A stretch of 64,000 nt of DNA. Origin: Pseudomonas entomophila (GTDB taxonomy: Bacteria > Pseudomonadota > Gammaproteobacteria > Pseudomonadales > Pseudomonadaceae). This document shows positions 44,289-54,252 of the stretch, piece after piece (the first letter of the stretch is position 1; every line of letters begins with the position of its first letter). The notes below the pieces were generated by a model. The model was not told the DNA's origin. It was given only the letters and a program-made list of their open reading frames with translations, and did no database searches. The translations under genes and the position numbers were made by a program. Where the stretch lies: contig NZ_JARPQB010000004.1 of assembly GCF_029478665.1 (NCBI RefSeq), positions 178,504 to 242,503 of the forward strand, in the 5' to 3' direction.

Positions 44289-45662
44289 ATGCGCGTTTTA
44301 ACCCCCATCACCAGTGCGATTTTGTTGGCCATGGCGTGTGCCAACACTCAGGCGATGTCGATTACCGAGGCCGTTCAGAGCGCCGTGGACCAGCATCCTG
44401 AAATCAGTGCCAGCCGCAACAGCCGGCTGTCCGCCGACGAGGATGTGAAATTCGCCCGCGGGGGGTATTACCCGACCGTCGACCTGGTGGCCGGGTATGG
44501 CCGGCAGCGTTCGGACAACACCAATACCCGCGGTTTCAATGCCGACGGCACGCGCAACCACAACAAAGAAACACTCAGCTACACCCAGTCCGAACTGCGC
44601 CTGCGGCAGATGCTGTTCGACGGTTTCAACACCGCCAACGAAGTCGGCCGCACCGAGGCGGTCGCCACTTCGCGCGCCTACTACACCCAGGCCACCGCCG
44701 AGACCGTGGCGCTGCGCGCCATCGAGGTCTACCTCGAAGTGCTCAAGCGCCGCGAACTGGTGACCCTGGCCAAGAACAACCTGCAGGCGCACCTGCGGGT
44801 CAACGACCAGATCGGCCTGCGCAGCGAGCGCGGCGTGGGCAGCACCGCCGACCTCGACCAGTCCCGCGCCCGTCGCGCCCTGGCCGAGAACAACCTGGAC
44901 ACCGCCGAGGTCGACCTGGCCGACGCCGAGGCCAACTTCTTCAGCGTGATCGGGCGCCTGCCCGATGAGCTCGACGCCCCGGCCACCATCAAAGGTGAGG
45001 TGCCAACCGACCTGCAGGGCGCCCGCCAAGGCATGCTGGAGAACAACCCCTACCTCAAGTCGGCCCAGGCCGATGTGCAGTCGGCCGAGCAACAATACGA
45101 AGTGGCCAAGTCGCCCTTCTACCCGCGCCTGGACGCCGTGCTGGCCACCGGCGCCAACAACAACATCGGCGGCCAGAAAGGCCACGACAACAACGACTGG
45201 CAGGCCGGCGTCGAGCTCAGCTACAACCTGTTCCGCGGCGGCAGCGACAAGGCCCGCCTGCAATCCGACGCACACAAGATCAACCAGGCCATGGACATCC
45301 GCAACAACGCCCTGCGCGAGCTGAACGAGAACCTCAGCCTGGCCTGGAACGCCATGAACAATGCCCGCAAGCAACTGCCAAGCGCCCGCGAATACGCCGA
45401 GACCACCCAACGCGTGCGCGCCGCCTACCAGGACCAGTTCGGCCTGGGCCAGCGCACCCTGCTCGATGTGCTCGACAGCGAGAACGAGCTGTACAACGCC
45501 AACCGGCGCTACACCGAAGTGCGCTACACCGAAGAGTTCTCCATGTACCGCCTGCTGGCCAACATGGGTGAGTTGCTGAGCAAGCAGCGCATCTCGTTGC
45601 CGCCGGAAGCCATTGCCAAGACCGAAGTGCGCAACGAGGCGAGGTTGCCCGACATGCGTTGA
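44289..45662 (+). CDS. TolC-family outer-membrane channel of a type I secretion system (AggA/LapE-like)
   Basis: A 457-residue TolC-type protein. Signal peptide (TPITSAILLAMACANTQAMS), then the two OEP halves (SITEAVQSAVDQHPEISASR; LKSAQADVQSAEQQYEVAKS) and the adhesion-type motif FGLGQRTLLDVLDSENELYN. ATG 44289 with GGGAGAAG upstream is chosen over a longer frame. The position, between ybaN and an Aer-type receptor gene, recalls aggA/lapE (PP_4519) of P. putida KT2440 (from memory). It heads a probable operon with the ABC transporter and HlyD genes, and may serve a LapA system elsewhere as well. Confidence 0.88.
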   Translation: MRVLTPITSAILLAMACANTQAMSITEAVQSAVDQHPEISASRNSRLSADEDVKFARGGYYPTVDLVAGYGRQRSDNTNTRGFNADGTRNHNKETLSYTQSELRLRQMLFDGFNTANEVGRTEAVATSRAYYTQATAETVALRAIEVYLEVLKRRELVTLAKNNLQAHLRVNDQIGLRSERGVGSTADLDQSRARRALAENNLDTAEVDLADAEANFFSVIGRLPDELDAPATIKGEVPTDLQGARQGMLENNPYLKSAQADVQSAEQQYEVAKSPFYPRLDAVLATGANNNIGGQKGHDNNDWQAGVELSYNLFRGGSDKARLQSDAHKINQAMDIRNNALRELNENLSLAWNAMNNARKQLPSAREYAETTQRVRAAYQDQFGLGQRTLLDVLDSENELYNANRRYTEVRYTEEFSMYRLLANMGELLSKQRISLPPEAIAKTEVRNEARLPDMR

Positions 45663-45716
45663 GGTTCGCCGCAACAGGCTGCCCACCAGCGTCCAACGCG
45701 ACAGGAGTAGGCCATC

Positions 45717-47861
45717 GTGACCAGTATGCAAAGCGCGCAACCGCGCCTGGATGTGGATGATCCGTTGCTCGATGGCCTGCTGATCCTGTGCAAGCTGCAC
45801 GGCTGCCCCGCCAGCCGTGCCAGCCTGTGCAGTGGCCTGCCGCTGGCCGACCAACGCCTGGGCCTGGCCCTGCTGCCGCGCGCGGCCGCCAAGGCCGGGT
45901 TGCAGGCACGGGTGCTGCACCGCGAACTGGGCGCCATCTCGGCACTCAACCTGCCGGTCCTGCTGATTTTCAACGACGGCCGCAGTGCGGTGTTGCAACG
46001 CTGGGGCGACGATGGCCGCGCGCTGCTGTTGCCCTGCGAGGCCGACGGCGGCGAGCAGTGGGTCGAGCGCGAGGCGCTGGCCGAGGCCTACAGCGGCCAG
46101 GTTCTGTTCGCTCGTCCCCGTCACTCTTTGGAGGAGGTGCGCGCCCCGCTGCTACCGCGGGTCAACGCCTGGTTCTGTGACACCCTGCGCCACTCCCGCT
46201 GGCTGTATGGCGATGCCCTGCTGGCCAGCCTGCTGATCAACCTGCTGGGGCTGATGGTGCCCCTGTTCGTCATGCAGACCTACGACCGCGTGGTGCCCAA
46301 CCAGGCACTGTCGACCCTGTGGGTGCTGGTCGCCGGGCTGTTCATCGGTACCGCCTTCGAACTGGTGCTGCGCATGGTCCGCGCCCACCTGCTCGACCAG
46401 GCCGGCAAGAAGACCGACCTGATCCTTTCCGCCACCCTGTTCGAACGCATCACCGGCATGAGCATGAAGGCCCGCCCCGCCACCATCGGCGGCTTCGCGC
46501 AAAGCATTCATGACTTCCAGGGCCTGCGTGAATTCCTCACGGCGGTCACCCTGACCAGCATCATCGACCTGCCCTTCGTCGCCCTGATGCTGCTGGTGAT
46601 CGGCCTGCTCGGTGGCTGGCTGGTATTGATCCCGCTGATCGCCTTCCCGCTGGCCATGGGCCTGGCGCTGTTCATCCAGGTGCGCCTGCGCGACACCGTG
46701 CAGAAGAGCCTGAGCCTGGGCGCCGTGCGCCAGGCCCTGCTGATCGAGACCCTTGGTGGCCTGGAAACCCTCAAGGCCTGCGGCGCCGAAAGCGAGCGCC
46801 AGTACCAGTGGGAGCACACCAACGGCGCCATCGCCCGTCTAGACGCCCACGCCCGCAACCTGTCAGCCCTGGCCAGCAATGGCACGCTGTTCATCCAGCA
46901 GTTCTGCGGCATGGCCACCATCGTCGCCGGGGTGTACAGCATCATTGCCGGCAACCTGAGTGTCGGCGCCCTGGTCGCCAGCTACATGCTCGGCAGCCGC
47001 GTGCTCGCGCCGCTGGGGCAGATCGCCGGGCTGATCACCCGCTACCAGCAGGCGCAACTGACCATGCGCAGCACCGACGCGCTGATGAGCCTGCCCCAGG
47101 AACGCCAGGCCGAGCACCAGGCGCTGGACCACACCACGCTGCAGGGCGGCGTGAGCATCAGCCACGCCACCTTCCGCTATGCCGGGCAGACCGCCCCGGC
47201 GCTCAATGACGTCAATTGCGTGCTCAAGCCTGGCGAGCGCATCGGCATCATCGGCCGCAGCGGCTCGGGCAAGAGCACCCTGGCGCGGCTGCTGATGGGC
47301 TTCCACCACCCCGACGAAGGCCAGGTGCTGCTGGACAACCTCGACCTGCGCCAGCTGGACATTGCCGACCTGCGCAACCAGCTGGGCTACGTGGCCCACG
47401 ACCTGCCGCTGCTGGCCGGCAGCCTGCGCGACAACCTCACCCTGGGCGCGCGCCATGTCAGCGATGCGCGCATGCTCGAAGTGGCCGAGCTGACCGGCGT
47501 CAGCGAGCTGGCCCGCCAGCACCCGCAAGGTTTCGACCGCCCGGTGGGCGAACGTGGCCAACTGCTTTCCGGCGGCCAGCGCCAGGCCGTGCTGCTGGCC
47601 CGGGCACTGCTGCTGGAGCCGCCGATCCTGATCCTCGACGAACCCACCAGCCACATGGACAACAGCAGCGAAGAACAACTGCGCCAGCGCCTGCTCGCCT
47701 GGGTGCCGGGCAAGACCCTGCTGCTGGTCACCCACCGCACCTCGATGCTCAGCCTGGTGGATCGGTTGCTGGTGCTGGACAACGGCAAGATCGTTGCCGA
47801 TGGGCCGAAGGACGCGGTGATCGATGCGTTGCGCAAGGGCCGTATCGGTGCCGCGCTGTGA
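45717..47861 (+). CDS. Type I secretion system permease/ATPase (LapB-like)
   Basis: A 714-residue ABC exporter: an N-terminal C39-like domain (about 1-130) without the catalytic Cys, typical for RTX exporters; a six-helix membrane domain (VPLFVMQTYDRVVPNQALST); and an ATPase with Walker A GRSGSGKST, signature LSGGQRQAVLLARA and Walker B ILILDEPTSHMD. GTG 45717 after ACAGGAG is the likely start; ATG 45726 is an alternative. It energises export of an RTX adhesin through the TolC-like and HlyD-like neighbours. Confidence 0.92.
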   Translation: MTSMQSAQPRLDVDDPLLDGLLILCKLHGCPASRASLCSGLPLADQRLGLALLPRAAAKAGLQARVLHRELGAISALNLPVLLIFNDGRSAVLQRWGDDGRALLLPCEADGGEQWVEREALAEAYSGQVLFARPRHSLEEVRAPLLPRVNAWFCDTLRHSRWLYGDALLASLLINLLGLMVPLFVMQTYDRVVPNQALSTLWVLVAGLFIGTAFELVLRMVRAHLLDQAGKKTDLILSATLFERITGMSMKARPATIGGFAQSIHDFQGLREFLTAVTLTSIIDLPFVALMLLVIGLLGGWLVLIPLIAFPLAMGLALFIQVRLRDTVQKSLSLGAVRQALLIETLGGLETLKACGAESERQYQWEHTNGAIARLDAHARNLSALASNGTLFIQQFCGMATIVAGVYSIIAGNLSVGALVASYMLGSRVLAPLGQIAGLITRYQQAQLTMRSTDALMSLPQERQAEHQALDHTTLQGGVSISHATFRYAGQTAPALNDVNCVLKPGERIGIIGRSGSGKSTLARLLMGFHHPDEGQVLLDNLDLRQLDIADLRNQLGYVAHDLPLLAGSLRDNLTLGARHVSDARMLEVAELTGVSELARQHPQGFDRPVGERGQLLSGGQRQAVLLARALLLEPPILILDEPTSHMDNSSEEQLRQRLLAWVPGKTLLLVTHRTSMLSLVDRLLVLDNGKIVADGPKDAVIDALRKGRIGAAL

Positions 47862-47875
47862 CACGACAACCCTCC

Positions 47876-47964
47876 CTGTAGGAGCGGGCTTGTCCCGCGA
47901 AGAAGACACCGCGGCGTCTGGCACGGGCAGCGCCCGTGATCGCGGGACAAGCCCGCTCCTACAA
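47876..47964. repeat. REP palindrome pair, GCGGGCTTGTCCCGC family
   Basis: TGTAGGAGCGGGCTTGTCCC and its inverted copy GGGACAAGCCCGCTCCTACA flank an extra hairpin GGCACGGGCAGCGCCCGTG. It separates the ABC and HlyD genes within the secretion operon. Confidence 0.9.
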
Positions 47965-47989
47965 GGGCCAATTTTCCTGGAGGTGAGAC

Positions 47990-49345
47990 ATGCCCCTCGG
48001 CCACAGCATCCGCAGCTACCTCCACGGCACCGACAAGCGCGCCGAACGCGACTACATGCCAGAGCTGGCTGGCGCCACCTTGCAGGACTCGCCGAGCCTG
48101 TCACGCCTGACCGTGTGGCTGACCGCGACCCTGCTGCTGGTAGCGCTGGCCTGGGCCAACTTCGCGGTGCTCGACGAAGTCACCGTCGGCGAGGGCAAAG
48201 CCATCCCCTCCAGCAAGGTGCAGGTGATACAGAACCTCGAGGGCGGCATCGTCACCGAGATCTTCGTGCGCGAAGGGCAGATGGTGGACAAGGGCGCGAC
48301 GCTGCTGCGCCTGGACGACACGCGCTTCAAATCCAACAAAGGCGAAAGCGAGGCCGACCGCTACGCCCTCACCGCCCAGGTCGAGCGCCTGTCGGCGGAG
48401 TCCGAAGGCCGCCCCTTCGCGCTGTCGGATGAGGTGCGTGCCAAGGCACCGCAAGTGGCCGAGGACGAAGCCGCCCTGTACGACTCGCGCCAGCGCCGCC
48501 TGGCCAGCGAGAAACAAACGCTCAATGAACAGCTGCGGCAGAAGACCCAGGAACTCGCCGAGTTCCGCTCCAAGGTCGATCAATACCGGTCAGCCTTGGG
48601 GCTGCTGCAGCAGGAGCTGGACATGTCCTCGCCGCTGGTGGGCAAGGGCGCCATCTCACCGGTGGAGATCCTGCGCCTCAAGCAACGCACCGTCGAGGCC
48701 CGCGGTCAGCTCAACGCCACCAGCCTGGCGATCCCCCGCGCCGAAGCCGCGGTGGCGGAGATCAGGAGCAAGATCCAGGAAGCCGACGCCGGCTTTCGCT
48801 CCGACGCCGCCAAGGAGCTCAACGACAAGCGCACGGAGCTGTCGAAGATCACCGCCACCAGTATCGCCATCGACGACCGGGTCAACCGCACCACGGTGGT
48901 GTCACCGGTGCGCGGCATCGTCAAGCTGCTCAAGGTCAATACCATCGGTGGCGTGGTGCAGCCCGGCAGCGACCTGGTGGAGATCGTGCCGATCGAGGAC
49001 AACCTGCTGATCGAGGCCAAGGTGCGACCACAGGATGTGGCGTTCCTGCATCCGGGGCAGACGGCGATGGTCAAGTTCAGTGCCTATGACTACACCATCT
49101 ACGGCGGGTTGAAAGCCAAGCTGGAACTGATCGGCGCCGACACGGTGACCGATGACAAGGGCAATGCGTTCTACCTGATCCAGGTGCGCACGGAGAAAAA
49201 CCATCTGGGTGGGGATAACAAGCCGCTGCTGATCATTCCGGGGATGGTGGCCACGGTGGATATCATCACCGGGCAGAAGAGCGTGCTGGATTATCTGTTG
49301 AAGCCGGTGCTGAAAGCACGAACGGAGGCATTGCGGGAGCGGTAG
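47990..49345 (+). CDS. HlyD-family periplasmic adaptor of the type I secretion system (LapC-like)
   Basis: A 451-residue membrane-fusion protein. One N-terminal helix (WLTATLLLVALAWANFAVLD), a lipoyl half-motif (VIQNLEGGIVTEIFVREGQM), long coiled coils (about residues 120-280), the second lipoyl half VVSPVRGIVKLLKVNTIGGV and a beta-barrel end PGMVATVDIITGQKSVLDYL. ATG 47990 has GGAGGTGAG upstream. Bridges the ABC exporter and the TolC-like channel. Confidence 0.92.
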   Translation: MPLGHSIRSYLHGTDKRAERDYMPELAGATLQDSPSLSRLTVWLTATLLLVALAWANFAVLDEVTVGEGKAIPSSKVQVIQNLEGGIVTEIFVREGQMVDKGATLLRLDDTRFKSNKGESEADRYALTAQVERLSAESEGRPFALSDEVRAKAPQVAEDEAALYDSRQRRLASEKQTLNEQLRQKTQELAEFRSKVDQYRSALGLLQQELDMSSPLVGKGAISPVEILRLKQRTVEARGQLNATSLAIPRAEAAVAEIRSKIQEADAGFRSDAAKELNDKRTELSKITATSIAIDDRVNRTTVVSPVRGIVKLLKVNTIGGVVQPGSDLVEIVPIEDNLLIEAKVRPQDVAFLHPGQTAMVKFSAYDYTIYGGLKAKLELIGADTVTDDKGNAFYLIQVRTEKNHLGGDNKPLLIIPGMVATVDIITGQKSVLDYLLKPVLKARTEALRER

Positions 49346-49391
49346 TTGCCTGTGGTGGCCCTGCCACCGGACACAACATTTGGCACAACCT

Positions 49392-49480
49392 CTGTAGGAG
49401 CGGCTTCAGCCGCGATCACCCGCAAAGCGGGTACCAAGACACCGCGTCGCCGGGATCGCGGCTGAAGCCGCTCCTACAGG
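49392..49480. repeat. REP palindrome pair, GCGGCTTCAGCCGC family
   Basis: TGTAGGAGCGGCTTCAGCCG and its inverted copy enclose CCCGCAAAGCGGG. It terminates the secretion operon against the convergent DTW gene. Confidence 0.9.
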
Positions 49481-49499
49481 TCATGCGCGGGCGGCGAGC

Positions 49500-50099
49500 T
49501 CAGTCCTGCCCATGGTTACGCTGGAAAGTCTCGGCCCCCATGGCTTCGATCTGCCCCTCGATCAACGCCTCGAACGGCTGGAGCAAGGCCTCGAACGACA
49601 CAGGCGACTCCAGCACATTCAACGCCTGCTCCACCGCCTCCAGCGTCGACAGGGCGCCCGGTTCCGGCGCCTTGCGCAGCCGGTAGCGCGATGGCGGAAC
49701 ATCGCCCAATATCACCCGTGGCAGCGCCTCGAGCAGCGGGTTCAGGTACAGCATCTTGCGCGCCTTGCGCCAGGTGCCATCGGGGACGATCAAGAGCAGC
49801 GGCAAGTTGTCATCGTGTCCATAAGCCTGCAGGACTTCGGCCCCCTCTCCAGGGAACAGTAGCGCCGGCCGGTAACCCGGCGTAGCCAGCAGATCCTGCA
49901 GGTCGTCGAACACCTCACCGATCCGCAGTTCGGCGTTGACCAGACCAAGGGCCGCCAGCCGCGCGGTATTCAGGGCGTGCGAGGTTTCACTGGGGTGCTG
50001 AAGCACGACCACCCGGGTGCGGCTGTCGAGGTGCGGGATCAGTGGGCAAAGGCAATGGGCGAGCGGGCGCTGGCAGCGGCCGCAGCGAGGTCTGGACAT
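49500..50099 (-). CDS. tapT: DTW-domain tRNA-uridine aminocarboxypropyltransferase (TapT type)
   Basis: A 199-residue DTW-domain protein. A zinc-type N-terminus (RCGRCQRPLAHCLC) is followed by VVVLQHPSETSHALNTAR, LLLIVPDGTWRKARKM (the DxTW motif) and PSRYRLRKAPEPGALSTLEA. E. coli TapT (YfiP) makes acp3U47 in tRNAs from S-adenosylmethionine. No operon partner; the Aer-type gene starts beyond a REP. Confidence 0.87.
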   Translation of the reverse strand: MSRPRCGRCQRPLAHCLCPLIPHLDSRTRVVVLQHPSETSHALNTARLAALGLVNAELRIGEVFDDLQDLLATPGYRPALLFPGEGAEVLQAYGHDDNLPLLLIVPDGTWRKARKMLYLNPLLEALPRVILGDVPPSRYRLRKAPEPGALSTLEAVEQALNVLESPVSFEALLQPFEALIEGQIEAMGAETFQRNHGQD

Positions 50100-50173
50100 G
50101 GAGGGCTCCTTCGGGCGCGTAGTTTGCCACAGGGTTGCGGTGAAGCTGCAATCCTGGGGCTGCGGCGCAGCCC

Positions 50174-50220
50174 ATCGCCGGCAAGCCGGCTCCTCGGTAG
50201 GAGCCGGCTTGCCGGCGAAC
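50174..50220. repeat. REP palindrome pair, GCCGGCTTGCCGGC family
   Basis: ATCGCCGGCAAGCCGGCTCC and the inverted GTAGGAGCCGGCTTGCCGGC are almost back to back, just after the Aer-like stop codon. Confidence 0.88.
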
Positions 50221-50225
50221 AGGCC

Positions 50226-51791
50226 TCAACGATTGAACCGCTCCGCCAGGCTGTGCAGGTACTCCGCCATGCGCTCCAGGTCCTGGCTGATCTCGGCGCC
50301 CTGCTTGGCCTGCCCGGCACTCTCATCACACAGGTGGGCGATGCGCACGATCTGCTGGTTGATATCCTCGGCCACATGACTTTGCTGCTCGGACGCCGTG
50401 GCCATCTGCTGGCTCATGCCGGTGATGCGGCTGACCGCCTGGGCAATGCCGGCCAGCGCCTCCTGCACGGCCTCGACACTGTGCACGCTGTCCTGGGAGA
50501 TCTGCTGGCCACGGCTGGCGCTGGCCACCGCGCGGTCGGCACCGCTGCGCAGGCTGGCGATGATGTGATGGATCTCCTCGGTCGAGGTACGAGTGCGCTG
50601 AGCCAGCGAGCGGACCTCATCGGCGACCACCGCGAAGCCCCGGCCCTGCTCACCGGCCCGCGCCGCCTCGATGGCGGCATTGAGCGCCAGCAGGTTGGTC
50701 TGCTCGGCAATCGAGGTGATGACATCCACCACGCCGCCGATCGACTGGGTCTGCTCGGCCAGCGCATTGACCGCCTGGCCGATATCGCCGACCGCCTCGC
50801 GCATGCTGCCCATCGCCCGCAGGCTCTGCTCGGCCAGCTCGCTACCGTGCTGGGCGAGGTGGTCGGCGTCGCTGGCGGCATGGGCCGTGCTCTGCACGTT
50901 GTGGGTGACCTGCTGGATGGTCGCGGCCATCTGCGCGATGGCCGTGGCCGACTGGTCGGTCTCGCTGCGCTGGCGGTCGAGCATCTGCGCCTGGGCGCCG
51001 GACAGGTCCGAGGACTGCGCGGCCCGCGACTTGACCCCGACGCCGGCGTCCACCAGGCGGGTCAGCGCGGTCTGCAGGCGCGCCTCTTCGCTGATGATGG
51101 CCAGGTCGAGTTGGCCCTGAAGGCCGGGGTTGTCGCTGTAGGTCAGGGCCACCAGCGGGCTGGTAAACGCCTTGGGGTGCTCTTCGAGCGTGCGGCGGAT
51201 GGCCTGGTTCTGCCGGTGCTCGACCTGGTACCAGGCCGCCAGCAGGCTGGCCATCAGCACCCCCAGCGCCGCATACGCGGGCAGCCAGAGATAGGCGGCG
51301 GCCGACAGCAGGCCAGCGACGATCAGCGGCCAACCGTGCCCGACGCCATGGCCCAGTCGGGCCGCCAGAGGCACCGGAGACCGCCCGGCGCGCAAGCGCG
51401 CATAAAGATTCTCGGCGCGACGGATCTGCTCACGGGTCGGCACCGAGCGCACCGACTCGTAGCCACTGATGCGGCCATTCTCGTAGATCGCCGTGACATA
51501 GGCGCTGACCCAATAGTAATCGCCGTTCTTGGCGCGGTTCTTGACCACGCCCATCCAGGGTTTGCCTTGCTTGATGGTGTCCCACATATGCCCGAAGACC
51601 GCCGGCGGCATGTCGGGATGACGCACCAGGTTGTGTGGCTGCCCCACCAGTTCGTCGTAGGTGAAACCGCTGATGGCCACGAATGCGTCGTTGCAGTAGG
51701 TGATACGGCTGTTCAGGTCGGTGGTGGAAATCAGCCGCTGGTGTTGGGGGAAGGTTCTTTCGTGCTCAGTGACGGGCAAATTCATGCGCAT
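50226..51791 (-). CDS. aer: Aer-type PAS-domain methyl-accepting chemotaxis protein
   Basis: A 521-residue receptor. N-terminal PAS domain ([20 protein letters not shown], then [20 protein letters not shown] and [20 protein letters not shown]) of the FAD-binding Aer type, then a two-helix membrane hairpin ([20 protein letters not shown]), a HAMP-like linker and the signalling tip [20 protein letters not shown] with [20 protein letters not shown]. No periplasmic domain, so it senses redox or energy state from the cytosolic side. ATG 51791 with AAGGGA is chosen over the longer frame. P. putida has three Aer proteins; position suggests Aer-3 (from memory). Confidence 0.88.
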   Translation of the reverse strand: MRMNLPVTEHERTFPQHQRLISTTDLNSRITYCNDAFVAISGFTYDELVGQPHNLVRHPDMPPAVFGHMWDTIKQGKPWMGVVKNRAKNGDYYWVSAYVTAIYENGRISGYESVRSVPTREQIRRAENLYARLRAGRSPVPLAARLGHGVGHGWPLIVAGLLSAAAYLWLPAYAALGVLMASLLAAWYQVEHRQNQAIRRTLEEHPKAFTSPLVALTYSDNPGLQGQLDLAIISEEARLQTALTRLVDAGVGVKSRAAQSSDLSGAQAQMLDRQRSETDQSATAIAQMAATIQQVTHNVQSTAHAASDADHLAQHGSELAEQSLRAMGSMREAVGDIGQAVNALAEQTQSIGGVVDVITSIAEQTNLLALNAAIEAARAGEQGRGFAVVADEVRSLAQRTRTSTEEIHHIIASLRSGADRAVASASRGQQISQDSVHSVEAVQEALAGIAQAVSRITGMSQQMATASEQQSHVAEDINQQIVRIAHLCDESAGQAKQGAEISQDLERMAEYLHSLAERFNR

Positions 51792-51931
51792 CGTTGGCGG
51801 TCCCTTGCTTATCCAGATGAGTGGGAAATTCATCAAAGCAAGTAGATGTTTAGCAGAAGGCCATCACGTCAGCGGTCAAGTTTTGTAGGAAATTTACTCG
51901 ACCTGACGGAATGTGTTGGAAGCGACCTGGC

Positions 51932-52825
51932 TCAGCCCACGTTGAGCTGGCTCTTGAGCAAGTCGCGGAACGTCTGGATCAGGGGTTCCCGGCTCCGTCC
52001 ACGACGAATGATCAGGGAGAACGGCGCCTGGTAGCCAAAGGTGGCCGGCGACAACACGCGCAGGTCGCCCTTGTCGACCCAGGCCTGGGCATAGTGCTCG
52101 GGCAGGTAACCGATGTAGGCGCCGGAGAGAATCAGAATCAGCTGCGCCTCCATGCTCTCCACCGTCGCCGCGCTGTGCTTGAAGCCATGCCGGGCCAGTT
52201 CGGCCTGGCTCCAGTAGCCGCGCCCGACCATGCGTTGCTGGGTGATCACCGGCTCGGGAATGCGCCGCTCGGCGAACAGCGGGTGGCGGCTGCTGCAGTA
52301 CAGCCAGTGCTGCTCGCGGTACAGCGGCTGGTAGACCAAGCCGCTCATGCGCGAGGAAAAAGCGCCGATGGCCAGGTCCAGGCGATTGTCCTGCACGCCC
52401 AGTTGCAACTCGTAGGGGCTGGAGACCGACAGGTGCAGGTGCACGGCCGGATGCTCCTGGCTGTAGGCGCCAATGGCTTCGGCCAATGGCAGGGCGCGGT
52501 CGCCGACGGTGGAGTCGATCACCCCCAGATTGAGGGTGCCGCGCAGCTCGCCCTTGAGCGCCGCCGCGTACTGCTCGAAGCCGTCCAGCTCACCCAGCAC
52601 GCGCAGCGTTTCCTGATGGAACAGCTCGCCCTTGCTGGTCAGGCTGAAGCCGCCCCGGCCGCGATGGCAGAGCACGATGCCCAACGCGCTTTCGAGCTGG
52701 CTCATGTAGGTACTGATGGCCGAGGTCGACAGGTTGAGGTCACGCTGGGCATTGGCGAACCCCTGGTGGCGCACCACGCTGGCGAAGATGCGCAACAGTT
52801 TCAGGTCGGGCAGCGATGAGGCCAT
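51932..52825 (-). CDS. gbuR: LysR-family regulator, GbuR-like
   Basis: A 297-residue LysR regulator (LKLLRIFASVVRHQGFANAQ, LNLSTSAISTYMSQLESALG, then GTLNLGVIDSTVGDRALPLA). It is divergent from the guanidinobutyrase gene across 226 bases, the same layout as gbuR-gbuA in P. aeruginosa, where GbuR activates gbuA with 4-guanidinobutyrate. The gene name rests mainly on this position. Confidence 0.82.
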   Translation of the reverse strand: MASSLPDLKLLRIFASVVRHQGFANAQRDLNLSTSAISTYMSQLESALGIVLCHRGRGGFSLTSKGELFHQETLRVLGELDGFEQYAAALKGELRGTLNLGVIDSTVGDRALPLAEAIGAYSQEHPAVHLHLSVSSPYELQLGVQDNRLDLAIGAFSSRMSGLVYQPLYREQHWLYCSSRHPLFAERRIPEPVITQQRMVGRGYWSQAELARHGFKHSAATVESMEAQLILILSGAYIGYLPEHYAQAWVDKGDLRVLSPATFGYQAPFSLIIRRGRSREPLIQTFRDLLKSQLNVG

Positions 52826-53051
52826 GGAGCAACGGGTCCGCGAGCTGGAAATGGCCAGAGTCTAACTCGACTTTGCGCCGATAGTTCAGAAATTCCTGAA
52901 GTAAGTTTTTGTCGGTAGCGATTCTTCCCGGGCACTACCTTGCGCAGACTGCGGCGAAATGTCCCTGTCCGCCGAGATGACCCGATCATCCAGGCGCGCG
53001 GCGGCACAGGTTCGAACAAACAGAACAATCGACCGACTGATGAGGCCCACC

Positions 53052-54002
53052 GTGGACAAGATTCTCCACCAACCACTGGGCGGCAATGAAATGCCGCGTT
53101 TCGGCGGCATCGCCACCATGCTTCGCCTTCCCCACCTGCAAAGCGCCGAAGGCCTGGACGCCGCCTTCATCGGCGTGCCATTGGACATTGGTACCTCGCT
53201 GCGCTCGGGCACCCGCTTCGGCCCGCGGCAGATCCGCGCCGAGTCGGTGATGATCCGCCCGTACAACATGGCCACCGGCGCCGCCCCGTTCGATTCGCTG
53301 TCGGTGGCCGACATCGGTGACGTGGCGATCAACACCTTCAACCTGCTCGACGCCGTGCGCATCATCGAAGAAGCCTACGACGAGATCGTCGAGCACAACG
53401 TCATCCCGATGACCCTGGGTGGCGACCACACCATCACCCTGCCGATCCTGCGCGCCCTGCACAAGAAGCACGGCAAGATCGGCCTGGTGCACATCGATGC
53501 CCACGCCGACGTCAACGACCACATGTTCGGCGAGAAGATCGCCCACGGCACCACCTTCCGCCGCGCGGTGGAGGAAGGCCTGCTCGATTGCGACCGCGTG
53601 GTGCAGATTGGCCTGCGCGCCCAGGGCTACACCGCCGACGACTTCAACTGGAGCCGCCGCCAGGGCTTCCGCGTGGTGCAGGCCGAAGAGTGCTGGCACA
53701 AGTCGCTGGAGCCGCTGATGGCCGAAGTGCGTGAAAAGGTCGGTGGCGGCCCGGTGTACCTGTCGTTCGACATCGACGGCATCGACCCAGCCTGGGCGCC
53801 TGGCACCGGCACCCCGGAGATCGGCGGCTTGACCACCATCCAGGCGATGGAGATCATCCGCGGTTGCCATGGCCTGGACCTGATCGGCTGTGACCTGGTC
53901 GAAGTCTCCCCACCCTACGACACCACCGGCAACACCTCGCTGCTGGGCGCCAACCTGTTGTTCGAAATGCTCTGCGTGCTGCCGGGCGTGGTGCGCCGCT
54001 AA
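53052..54002 (+). CDS. gbuA: Guanidinobutyrase (ureohydrolase family)
   Basis: A 316-residue ureohydrolase. Mn-binding motifs are GGDHTITLP, HIDAHADVNDH and SFDIDGIDPAWAPGTGTPE. The N-terminus MDKILHQPLGGNEMPRFGG and long stretches match P. aeruginosa GbuA as I remember it, which hydrolyses 4-guanidinobutyrate to GABA and urea; agmatinase (SpeB) is the close alternative. GTG 53052 is preferred (GAGG six bases upstream); ATG 53040 is in frame. Acts in arginine/guanidino catabolism, with the symporter downstream as a likely importer. Confidence 0.9.
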   Translation: MDKILHQPLGGNEMPRFGGIATMLRLPHLQSAEGLDAAFIGVPLDIGTSLRSGTRFGPRQIRAESVMIRPYNMATGAAPFDSLSVADIGDVAINTFNLLDAVRIIEEAYDEIVEHNVIPMTLGGDHTITLPILRALHKKHGKIGLVHIDAHADVNDHMFGEKIAHGTTFRRAVEEGLLDCDRVVQIGLRAQGYTADDFNWSRRQGFRVVQAEECWHKSLEPLMAEVREKVGGGPVYLSFDIDGIDPAWAPGTGTPEIGGLTTIQAMEIIRGCHGLDLIGCDLVEVSPPYDTTGNTSLLGANLLFEMLCVLPGVVRR

Positions 54003-54017
54003 GGCGGGCCGCGCCCT

Positions 54018-54103
54018 TGTAGGAGCGGCTTCAGCCGCGATCACCCGCAAAGTGGGTGCCACACACCGCGGTGCCTGCTTCGCGGCTGAAGCCGCTCCTA
54101 CAG
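54018..54103. repeat. REP palindrome pair, GCGGCTTCAGCCGC family
   Basis: TGTAGGAGCGGCTTCAGCCG and its inverted copy enclose GGTGCCACACACCGCGGTGCC. Between gbuA and the symporter gene; about 150 bases of non-coding sequence follow before the symporter start. Confidence 0.9.
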
Positions 54104-54252
54104 GTTAGTGATAGGCACCCTAGAAGTTTGACCCCGGCAGGAGCCATTCGGGAGGGCCATAGAGGCCCGCCAACACACGACAGGACCGCCGGGCGCCTTG
54201 CAACGTCCGGACGGCCGATCTCGCCATAATAAAGATAATCGGGAGACCCCCA

